Source: Acidimicrobiia bacterium
GTDB taxonomy: Bacteria; Actinomycetota; Acidimicrobiia; Acidimicrobiales; Ilumatobacteraceae
NCBI GenBank assembly: GCA_030425785.1
Contig: JAUHYJ010000280.1
Location: 1 to 5,603, forward strand
Direction: 5' to 3'
DNA length: 5,603 nucleotides
A program made the translations under genes and the position numbers. This document shows positions 1 to 5,603 of the stretch, piece after piece (position 1 is the first letter of the stretch; the number at the start of each line of letters is the position of its first letter). The notes under the pieces were generated by a model. It did no database searches, was not told where the DNA came from, and was given only the letters and a program-made list of their open reading frames with translations.

Positions 1-1
1 A

Positions 2-1594
<1,593 letters not shown>

Positions 1595-1599
1595 CGGAC

Positions 1600-1627
1600 C
1601 TGTCATCGGGAGTCTGTCATCGGGGGT
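1600..1627. repeat. 14-nt tandem direct repeat, two copies
   Basis: CTGTCATCGGGAGT at 1600-1613 is followed immediately by CTGTCATCGGGGGT at 1614-1627, 13 of 14 bases identical. The second copy runs into the left arm of the inverted repeat that starts at 1623. It begins 5 nt after the leuA stop codon. It may be a small slippage duplication at the edge of the inserted-looking repeat. No function can be read from it. Confidence 0.75.
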
Positions 1628-1676
1628 CAGGCACATGTCGCAAGGTCTGACGACCTTGCGACATGTGCCTGACCCC
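1623..1676. repeat. Perfect 25-bp inverted repeat with 4-nt loop (REP-like element)
   Basis: The left arm is 1623-1647, beginning GGGGTCAGGCACATGTCG, and the right arm is 1652-1676, its exact reverse complement, ending CATGTGCCTGACCCC. The loop is TGAC at 1648-1651. All 25 pairs are Watson-Crick, far longer and more perfect than an ordinary bacterial terminator stem, and each arm holds the small palindrome ACATGT. It stands between leuA and the MetE-like gene, which point the same way. Inverted repeats with GTGCCTGAC.CC ends are, from memory, scattered through many bacterial genomes, some near REP-associated tyrosine transposases. That link is recollection and inference here, and no transposase is in the window. 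Confidence 0.9.
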
Positions 1677-1681
1677 GTTTG
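1623..1681 (+). terminator. Probable transcription terminator of leuA
   Basis: The inverted repeat would fold in the leuA transcript as a very stable hairpin starting 29 nt after the stop codon. It is followed by GTTTG, only a poor U-tract. Hairpins with weak U-tracts are commonly taken as terminators in high-GC actinobacteria. Whether the element was selected for termination or is a mobile repeat that happens to terminate cannot be told from one copy. Confidence 0.5.
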
Positions 1682-1687
1682 TAAGGT
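1682..1687 (+). promoter_or_regulatory. -10-like box TAAGGT for a leaderless MetE-like mRNA
   Basis: TAAGGT fits the actinobacterial -10 consensus TANNNT and is followed by exactly 6 nt before the GTG start at 1694, which would put the transcription start on the first base of the start codon. The only -35-like element I see is TTGCGA at 1656-1661, inside the right arm of the inverted repeat and 20 nt away, longer than ideal. The same bases (AAGGTGG, 1683-1689) could alternatively be read as a Shine-Dalgarno sequence, with a short 4-nt spacer. Confidence 0.4.
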
Positions 1688-1693
1688 GGCGGG

Positions 1694-2815
1694 GTGGGGG
1701 TTCTGACGACGCACGTGGGGTCGCTGCCGCGGCCCGATTCGGTGACGCCGCTGCTCATGGGCCGCGAGTCGGGTGAGCGCTTCGATCGCGAGGAATTCGA
1801 CCCCGCGATGGCTGCGGCCGTCGCCGACGTCGTCGCGTGGCAGCGGAGCTGTGGCGTCGACATCGTCTCCGACGGCGAGATGTCGAAGATCACGTACTCG
1901 ACCTACGTGAAGGACCGGATGACCGGCTTCGGCGGCGACGTCGCGCGTCGGCCGGCGCTCGACCTCGCTCCCTACCCGGAGCTCCGCCAGCGGATGGCGG
2001 CAGCCAGCGGTGGGGCTCAAGGGTTCCAGCGGCAGTCGTGCGTCGGGCCCATCGAGTACGTGGGCCACGACGACCTCCACGCCGATCTCGCGGCGATGCG
2101 CGTGGCGTGCGACGCGGCGGGGGCCACCCTCGGGTTCATGAACGCTGCATCACCCGGCCTCGTGACGGCGTTCCAACCGAACGAGCACTACCCGAGCCAC
2201 GAGGCCTACGTCCGAGCCGTCGGCGCAGCCATGCGGACCGAGTACGAAGCGATCGTCGCCGCGGGCTTCGACGTCCAGCTCGACTGCCCCGATCTCGCGA
2301 TGGCGCGCCACACCGGCTTCCAGACGCTCTCCGACGACGAGTTCGTCGCTCGGGCCGAGCTGCACGTCGACGTGCTGAACGAGGCGACGGCGAGCATCGA
2401 CCCCGCCCGGATGCGGATGCACCTCTGCTGGGGCAACTACGAGGGCCCCCACGACCACGACATCGGGCTCGACCGGATCATCGACACCGTGCTGCGCGCC
2501 CGGCCGTCGACCATCGTCTTCGAGGCGGCCAACCCGCGACACGGCCACGAGTGGGAGGTGTGGCAGGGCGTCGACATCCCGGACGACAAGCTGCTCGCGC
2601 CGGGTGTGATCGTCTCGACGAGCAACTACGTCGAACACCCCCGCCGGGTCGCTCAGCTGCTCCGCCCGTACGTCGACCTGGTCGGCACCGAGCGGGTGCT
2701 CGCGTCCACCGACTGCGGCTTCGGGACCTTCGCGGGCATCGGCCGGATCGACCCCGACGTCGTCGGCAAGAAGCTCCGCAGCCTGGCCGAGGGCGCAGCG
2801 CTCGTCGGCAACTGA
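1694..2815 (+). CDS. Stand-alone MetE C-terminal-domain (cobalamin-independent methionine synthase II family) protein
   Basis: The 373-residue product is a single TIM-barrel domain matching the C-terminal catalytic half of MetE, without the N-terminal folate-binding half of the roughly 750-residue full enzyme. It opens with TTHVGSLPRP, the family hallmark. The thiol-activating zinc site appears complete: H243 and C245 in MHLCWGN, E277 in FEAANPRHGHE, and C341 in STDCGFGTF. DGE at 60-62 is also typical. Family members activate a thiol such as homocysteine or coenzyme M. Some are core methionine synthases that use other methyl donors, and relatives include epoxyalkane:coenzyme M transferase, so substrate and donor are open. 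The GTG start at 1694 is chosen because the hallmark begins almost at once and a -10-like or SD-like element sits just upstream. No corrinoid protein, methylene-THF reductase or regulator lies beside it. Family assignment is secure and exact function is not. Confidence 0.9.
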   Translation: MGVLTTHVGSLPRPDSVTPLLMGRESGERFDREEFDPAMAAAVADVVAWQRSCGVDIVSDGEMSKITYSTYVKDRMTGFGGDVARRPALDLAPYPELRQRMAAASGGAQGFQRQSCVGPIEYVGHDDLHADLAAMRVACDAAGATLGFMNAASPGLVTAFQPNEHYPSHEAYVRAVGAAMRTEYEAIVAAGFDVQLDCPDLAMARHTGFQTLSDDEFVARAELHVDVLNEATASIDPARMRMHLCWGNYEGPHDHDIGLDRIIDTVLRARPSTIVFEAANPRHGHEWEVWQGVDIPDDKLLAPGVIVSTSNYVEHPRRVAQLLRPYVDLVGTERVLASTDCGFGTFAGIGRIDPDVVGKKLRSLAEGAALVGN

Positions 2816-2843
2816 CGACACATCGAACGGCACCGCGTCGACA

Positions 2844-2866
2844 CGCCGGGCCCACATCGCCCGGCG
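2844..2866 (+). terminator. GC-rich hairpin, possible terminator after MetE-like gene
   Basis: CGCCGGG (2844-2850) and CCCGGCG (2860-2866) form a 7-bp all-G/C stem around a 9-nt loop, 28 nt past the MetE-like stop codon. There is no U-tract after it. Position and stem strength suit a U-less actinobacterial terminator, but a 7-bp GC stem is not rare by chance in DNA this rich in G and C. Confidence 0.35.
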
Positions 2867-2903
2867 CCCGGTCGGCTCTCGGTCCGGACGTGGCCGACGC
2901 GAC

Positions 2904-2909
2904 TACCGT
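2904..2909 (+). promoter_or_regulatory. -10-like box TACCGT for sunset-ferredoxin-pyrF cluster
   Basis: TACCGT fits TANNNT and ends 7 nt before the ATG at 2917, the spacing expected if transcription starts at or within a base of the start codon (leaderless mRNA). No convincing -35 hexamer is visible. There is no good Shine-Dalgarno sequence before this ATG, which agrees with leaderless initiation. Confidence 0.4.
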
Positions 2910-2916
2910 GGGCGGT

Positions 2917-3381
2917 ATGTGCAAGGTCCTGCGCCGCCTGTTCTGGCTGGCACTGCTCGGCGGCGCCGGCTACGGCGCGTACGCCGCCTGGCAGCGCAAG
3001 CACGAACCGCAACCGAACGGCCCACCCGAATGGCCGCCGTTCGACGAGACCACCGATGGGACGCAGTCCGCTGCGCCGCCCGTCACCCTCGGCGACCCAC
3101 CGAGCGACGCCGCCGACGCGGCCGACGGCGCCGGTCCGGTGACGAGTTTCGCCGATCTCGGCGAGCCGGGCTCGGCGAACGGCGACGGTGCGTCGTCGGA
3201 TCGACGCTGGGTCGAGCCGGTCGACGGCGAGTGTCCACCGGGCTACCCGATCAAGGGCAACGACAACTCGGGCATCTATCACGTCCCCGGCGGTCGCTTC
3301 TACGCCCGCACCGTGCCGGAGCGTTGCTACGCGACCGAAGCCGACGCCGAGGCGGACGGGTACCGTCGCGCCAAGGCATGA
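2917..3381 (+). CDS. Small membrane-anchored sunset-domain protein
   Basis: The product has 154 residues. A short basic N-terminus (MCKVLRR) precedes one hydrophobic segment at about 8-25 (LFWLALLGGAGYGAYAAW), then a low-complexity linker rich in P, D, A and G (about 30-95), then a compact C-terminal domain from about 98. That domain reads GYPIKGNDNSGIYHVPGG, then FYARTVPERCYATEADAEADGYRRAKA, which I recognise as the actinobacterial 'sunset' domain. It resembles the Ada-type small zinc-binding fold (GN..S.IYH.P...Y..T.PE.C.....A...GYR) but has only C106 and C137. Its biochemical role is unknown to me. The N-terminal segment is probably an uncleaved anchor; the topology is not certain. ATG 2917 is preferred; an in-frame GTG lies at 2908 but overlaps the -10-like box. 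Its stop overlaps an ATG (ATGA at 3378-3381), and the ferredoxin gene begins 31 nt later. Confidence 0.85.
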   Translation: MCKVLRRLFWLALLGGAGYGAYAAWQRKHEPQPNGPPEWPPFDETTDGTQSAAPPVTLGDPPSDAADAADGAGPVTSFADLGEPGSANGDGASSDRRWVEPVDGECPPGYPIKGNDNSGIYHVPGGRFYARTVPERCYATEADAEADGYRRAKA

Positions 3382-3416
3382 CGAGCCGCACGGGAATGAT
3401 GGAGGAGCAACCATGA
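3378..3416 (+). other. 12-codon mini-ORF bridging sunset gene and ferredoxin gene (speculative)
   Basis: An ATG at 3378 overlaps the sunset stop codon as ATGA, and a 12-residue frame ([12 protein letters not shown]) ends in a TGA at 3414-3416 that overlaps the ferredoxin ATG, again as ATGA. Such a frame could hand ribosomes on from one gene to the next. There is no well-spaced ribosome binding site for it (AAGG at 3373-3376 is only 1 nt away), and the ferredoxin has a strong site of its own, so chance is the simplest reading. Confidence 0.15.
3401..3407 (+). promoter_or_regulatory. Strong Shine-Dalgarno sequence of the ferredoxin gene
   Basis: GGAGGAG lies 5 nt before the ATG at 3413. It is the only strong SD in the window and decides the ferredoxin start. 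It marks this gene as translated from within a longer mRNA rather than from a leaderless end. Confidence 0.8.
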
Positions 3417-3604
3417 AGGTCAACGTCGATTTCGATCTGTGCGCATCCACGGGCGGGTGCATGCAGATCTGCCCCGAGGTGTTCGAGGTCCGCAGTGACG
3501 GCTACCTCTACGTCCTCCAGGAGGAACCGCCGCCGGAGCTGCACGACCGGGTGCGCGAGGCCGCCGACCTGTGCCCGACCGCCGCCATCGAGCTCGAGGA
3601 CTGA
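3413..3604 (+). CDS. Small single-cluster ferredoxin, probably [3Fe-4S]
   Basis: The product is a 63-residue soluble electron carrier. It has C10, C16 and C54 (C54 in DLCPTAAIE), spaced as in the actinobacterial ferredoxins where the middle cysteine of CxxCxxC is replaced, here by T13. That predicts a [3Fe-4S] cluster. The core [20 protein letters not shown] followed by REAADLCP is characteristic of this family, whose members often feed electrons to cytochromes P450 or similar oxygenases. An extra cysteine, C20 in [10 protein letters not shown], sits where the fourth cysteine of two-cluster ferredoxins lies. No P450 or ferredoxin reductase is encoded here, so its partner is unknown. The gene lies 31 nt after the sunset gene and 13 nt before pyrF and is very likely co-transcribed with both. 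Confidence 0.93.
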   Translation: MKVNVDFDLCASTGGCMQICPEVFEVRSDGYLYVLQEEPPPELHDRVREAADLCPTAAIELED

Positions 3605-3617
3605 CGGTCGTCCCGCG

Positions 3618-4427
3618 ATGTTCCACGAGCAGCTCGAACGGTCGTGGCGCGCGAGCAACTCGTTGCTGTGCATCGGGCTCGACCCCGACCCGGCACGGAT
3701 GCCACAGCCGCTCGACGGCGCCCACGACGCCGTCTTCCAGTTCTGCAAGGCGATCGTCGACGCCACGGCCGATCTGGTCTGCGCGTTCAAGCCCCAGATC
3801 GCCTACTTCGCGTCGCAGCGAGAGGAGCCGGCCCTCGAGCGCCTGTGCACCTACGTCCGCGAGCGGTACCCCGACGTCACGATCGTGCTCGATGCGAAGC
3901 GGGGCGACATCGGCTCGACGGCCGAGCACTACGCCCGCGAGGCGTTCCGCCGCTACGGCGCCCACGCCGTCACGGTGAACCCCTATCTCGGCACCGACGC
4001 CGTGCTGCCCTATCTCGAGCACGGCGGCGGAGTACTCGGCCTCTGTCGGACGAGCAATCCGGGCGGCGACGACCTGCAGGCCCTCGACTGCGGCGGCGAA
4101 CCGCTCTACGTCCGTGTGGCGCGGATGGTCAACGACCGATGGAGTGCACACGGCGACTGCGGGCTGGTCGTCGGCGCGACCTACCCGGACGAGCTCGCCA
4201 CCGTCCGCGAGGTCGCACCCGACCTGCCGATCCTCGTGCCGGGCTTCGGCCACCAGGGCGGTGACCCCCACGCCGCCGTCAAGGCGGGCGCACGCGCGGA
4301 CGGGCGCGGGCTGATGGTCAGCTCGTCCCGGGCGATCCTCTACGCCGGCAGTGGCGACGACTTCGCCGAGGCCGCCCGCAACGCAGCGATCGACGCGCGT
4401 CTCGCGACCTTGCCGGACGGCTGGTAG
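3618..4427 (+). CDS. pyrF: Orotidine 5'-phosphate decarboxylase, type 2 (mycobacterial form)
   Basis: This enzyme converts orotidine monophosphate to UMP with release of CO2, the last step of de novo UMP synthesis. The 269-residue product carries the family signature DAKRGDIG, with D92, K94 and D97 forming the catalytic charged network. It also has the ligand-binding stretch LCIGLDPDP near residue 18, FKPQIAYF with K58, TSNPGG near 146, [10 protein letters not shown] near 208 for phosphate contacts, and SSSRAILYA with R238 close to the C-terminus. The length and the GLDPDP and SNPGG motifs match the longer type 2 subfamily rather than the roughly 230-residue E. coli type. The ATG at 3618 is the natural start, because homologues begin about 15-20 residues before GLDP. 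No clear SD precedes it and it lies 13 nt after the ferredoxin stop, so translation is probably coupled. No other pyrimidine gene is visible nearby. Confidence 0.95.
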   Translation: MFHEQLERSWRASNSLLCIGLDPDPARMPQPLDGAHDAVFQFCKAIVDATADLVCAFKPQIAYFASQREEPALERLCTYVRERYPDVTIVLDAKRGDIGSTAEHYAREAFRRYGAHAVTVNPYLGTDAVLPYLEHGGGVLGLCRTSNPGGDDLQALDCGGEPLYVRVARMVNDRWSAHGDCGLVVGATYPDELATVREVAPDLPILVPGFGHQGGDPHAAVKAGARADGRGLMVSSSRAILYAGSGDDFAEAARNAAIDARLATLPDGW

Positions 4428-4481
4428 CACCGACACCACGGTCGCGTCCGGATCCCGCTCGCACGGTCGTTCCCTTGGTGC

Positions 4482-4487
4482 GACACT
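4482..4487 (+). promoter_or_regulatory. Weak -10-like box GACACT before PEP mutase-family gene
   Basis: GACACT keeps the A at position 2 and T at position 6 of TANNNT and ends exactly 6 nt before the ATG at 4494, the same spacing as in front of the MetE-like gene. No SD is visible before this ATG. The first base deviates from consensus and no -35 is evident, so this is suggestive only. Confidence 0.22.
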
Positions 4488-4493
4488 TCGGCC

Positions 4494-5300
4494 ATGACGC
4501 CGCAGCAACGACGAGCCCGCTTCCTCGAGCGACACGCCCACGAGCACGTGTTCATCATGCCGAACCCGTGGGACGTCGGGTCGGCGAAGCTGCTCGCCGG
4601 CGCCGGCTTCGAGGCGCTGGCCACGACCAGCGCCGGGCTCGCCTGGTCACTCGGGAAGGACGACCAGCAGGTGACCAGGGACGAGTTGGTGGCGCACACC
4701 CGCCTCCTGGCCGACGCGACCGATCTGCCGCTCAACGTCGACAGCGAGCGCTGCTATGCCGACGACCTGGCCGGGATCGCCGAGACCGTCGGTCTGCTGC
4801 ACGACGCGGGCGCCGCCGGCTGTTCGATCGAGGACTACGACCCGGCCACCGGATCGATCGACCCGATCGGGCTGGCGTCCGAGCGGGTGGCAGCCGCCGT
4901 CACCGCCGCCCACGTCGACGGTGACCCGATGGTGCTCACGGCGCGGTGCGAGAACCTGCTCTACGGCATCGGCGACCTCGAGGACACGATCGAACGCCTC
5001 CGTGCCTATCGCGACGCCGGAGCCGACTGCGTCTACGCCCCCGGCCTGTCGACCACCGAGCAGATCCGTGCCGTGGTCGACGCCGTCGGCGTGCCGCTCA
5101 ACGTGCTCCACTGGCCGGGTGGCCCCTCGGTCGCCGAGATCGGCGCCGCAGGAGGACGCCGCGTGTCGACCGGCAGCGCGCTGGCCGGCACCGCGTACGG
5201 CGCGCTCATGCGCGGCGCCCGCGAACTGCTCGACCAGGGCACCGGGAACTACCGAGACATCAGCCTGAGCCGAGCCGATCGAGCCGCCCTCGGCGGCTGA
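4494..5300 (+). CDS. Isocitrate lyase/PEP mutase-family protein
   Basis: The product has 268 residues and forms a single TIM barrel of the ICL/PEP mutase superfamily, which makes or breaks C-C or P-C bonds next to a 2-oxo acid using Mg2+. Family landmarks are PNPWDVGSAKLLAGAGF (about 23-39), TTSAGLAWSLG (44-54), the metal-binding strand PLNVDSERCY with D83 and E85, GCSIED with E113, LTARCENLLYG with R151 and E153, and PLNVLHWPGGPSVAEIGAAGGRRVSTG near the C-terminus. The KKCGH loop of true isocitrate lyases is absent, as is the NKxxS-type loop of PEP mutase; IEDYDPATGSID stands there instead. It is therefore a generic member, possibly a 2-methylisocitrate lyase-like, oxaloacetate-acting or related enzyme, and the substrate cannot be assigned. 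The ATG at 4494 is preferred for its fit to family length. The gene begins 66 nt after pyrF and is probably transcribed separately. Confidence 0.9.
   Translation: MTPQQRRARFLERHAHEHVFIMPNPWDVGSAKLLAGAGFEALATTSAGLAWSLGKDDQQVTRDELVAHTRLLADATDLPLNVDSERCYADDLAGIAETVGLLHDAGAAGCSIEDYDPATGSIDPIGLASERVAAAVTAAHVDGDPMVLTARCENLLYGIGDLEDTIERLRAYRDAGADCVYAPGLSTTEQIRAVVDAVGVPLNVLHWPGGPSVAEIGAAGGRRVSTGSALAGTAYGALMRGARELLDQGTGNYRDISLSRADRAALGG
5282..5298 (+). terminator. Hairpin over the end of the PEP mutase-family gene
   Basis: AGCCGCC (5282-5288) pairs perfectly with GGCGGCT (5292-5298) around a 3-nt CTC loop, covering the last codons and reaching into the stop codon at 5298-5300. It lacks a U-tract. It may contribute to termination or protect the 3' end, although codon-level GC richness could also produce it. 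Confidence 0.3.
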
Positions 5301-5394
5301 ACGGCACCCGTCCTCGGCAACGAGCCCGACCCGACCCCGTCACAGCCGAACCGCCACCCTCGGCTGAACGGCACCCGTCCTCGGCAACGAGCCC
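5294..5394. repeat. 34-bp exact direct repeat, 67-nt period, at convergent gene ends
   Basis: Positions 5294-5327 and 5361-5394 are identical over 34 bases, beginning CGGCTGAACGGCACCCG and ending CAACGAGCCC. Similarity continues for about 17 more bases with 13 matches. Upstream of each copy lies a similar CCGCC..CT stretch, so the duplicated unit is close to 67 bp. The first copy includes the last bases and TGA stop of the PEP mutase-family gene, and the second repeats that gene end in non-coding DNA. It looks like a tandem duplication of the gene's 3' end and terminator region. Confidence 0.88.
5343..5366. terminator. Possible (bidirectional) terminator hairpin between convergent genes
   Basis: CAGCCGA (5343-5349) pairs with TCGGCTG (5360-5366), giving a 7-bp stem with a 10-nt loop. 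It lies between the ends of the plus-strand PEP mutase-family gene and the minus-strand ACT-domain gene and sits at the head of the second repeat copy, as 5282-5298 sits at the head of the first. No U-tract follows on either strand, so the call rests on position. Confidence 0.35.
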
Positions 5395-5447
5395 CACGCG
5401 ATCCCGTCGCACCGTGAAACACGTCCCGACGAGACACATCAGCTCGC

Positions 5448-5603
5448 TCAGCCGTGGAGGGCGTCGACGGAGAGCATGCCCGGGGCGCTCCGCAGCTCGT
5501 CGAGCACCTCGCCCGGCACCTCGGCCGTCGTGGCCAGCAACATCATCGCGAGATCGGACTCCGGCACGCGGCCGACGTCCATGTCCGAGATGTTGATCTG
5601 GTG
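5448..5603 (-). CDS. serA: C-terminal ACT domain of a probable D-3-phosphoglycerate dehydrogenase, truncated by window edge
   Basis: Reading the minus strand from the right edge, the frame is open to a TGA at 5450-5448 and encodes the last 51 residues of a protein: HQINISDMDVGRVPESDLAM, then MLLATTAEVPGEVLDELRSA, then PGMLSVDALHG. The pattern (I/V)NI..M.VGR, then hydrophobic strand, then a PxEVL..LR helix and a final strand is the second half of an ACT domain. It closely resembles the serine-binding regulatory domain ending SerA, which oxidises 3-phosphoglycerate in the first step of serine synthesis. Other ACT-tailed enzymes, such as L-serine dehydratase, remain possible because the catalytic part lies outside the window. 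The gene converges on the PEP mutase-family gene with 147 nt between stops. Confidence 0.75.
   Translation of the reverse strand, partial: HQINISDMDVGRVPESDLAMMLLATTAEVPGEVLDELRSAPGMLSVDALHG

Noticed and set aside
1623..1676. CRISPR repeat or tRNA-like structure in the palindrome
   Set aside because: There is only one palindromic unit, with no spacer-repeat array, and it cannot form a tRNA cloverleaf.
1837..2916. Upstream extension of the sunset gene in frame 1, giving a 514-codon frame
   Set aside because: The portion before 2917 overlaps the MetE-like gene out of frame and is arginine-rich low-complexity sequence. The sunset protein's hydrophobic N-terminus begins naturally at 2917.
4428..4493. 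Terminator or operator between pyrF and the PEP mutase-family gene
   Set aside because: I saw a repeated ACGGTCG and a distant GCACC/GGTGC pairing, but both are short and expected by chance at this base composition.
3420..4547. Minus-strand 375-codon frame opposite ferredoxin and pyrF
   Set aside because: It is antisense to two genes with diagnostic motifs and shows no family signature of its own.
5413..5423. CGTG-AAA-CACG mini-hairpin near the end of the minus-strand gene
   Set aside because: The 4-bp stem is too short to support as a terminator.

Overview
The window is about 5.6 kb of high-GC bacterial DNA, densely coding and almost entirely on the + strand. Codon choice (strong G/C third positions), a long-form (type 2) LeuA very close to the mycobacterial enzyme, a mycobacterial-type PyrF and a 'sunset'-domain membrane protein all point to an actinobacterium. 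An Acidimicrobiia/Ilumatobacter-like lineage would fit, but that is an impression and not something shown by the sequence.

Layout from left to right. (1) Positions 2-1594: leuA, 2-isopropylmalate synthase, entering from the left edge already inside its first catalytic motif. (2) Positions 1595-1693: an intergenic spacer with a near-perfect 14-nt tandem repeat, then a perfect 25-bp inverted repeat with a 4-nt loop, then a TANNNT box directly before the next gene. (3) Positions 1694-2815: a stand-alone, zinc-site-bearing MetE C-terminal-domain protein. (4) Positions 2816-2916: a spacer with a GC hairpin and a second TANNNT box. (5) Positions 2917-4427: a tight cluster of a small membrane-anchored sunset-domain protein, a 63-residue [3Fe-4S]-type ferredoxin and pyrF (OMP decarboxylase). 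(6) Positions 4494-5300: an isocitrate lyase/PEP mutase-family protein. (7) Positions 5301-5447: a convergent spacer with a 34-bp exact direct repeat (67-nt period) and small hairpins. (8) Positions 5448-5603, minus strand: the C-terminal ACT domain of a gene running in from the right edge, most likely serA (phosphoglycerate dehydrogenase).

Functionally this is a metabolic neighbourhood: leucine synthesis, a methionine-synthase-like methyltransferase, pyrimidine synthesis, a C-C lyase-type enzyme and probably serine synthesis. Apart from sunset-ferredoxin-pyrF, the genes look like separate transcription units. I see no defence system, CRISPR array, RNA gene, transposase or biosynthetic cluster, and I do not think the window holds a new multi-gene system. 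What deserves a second look is mostly non-coding: the long inverted repeat between leuA and the MetE-like gene, the duplicated gene end at 5282-5394, and the consistent placement of -10-like boxes 6-7 nt before three start codons, suggesting leaderless transcripts.
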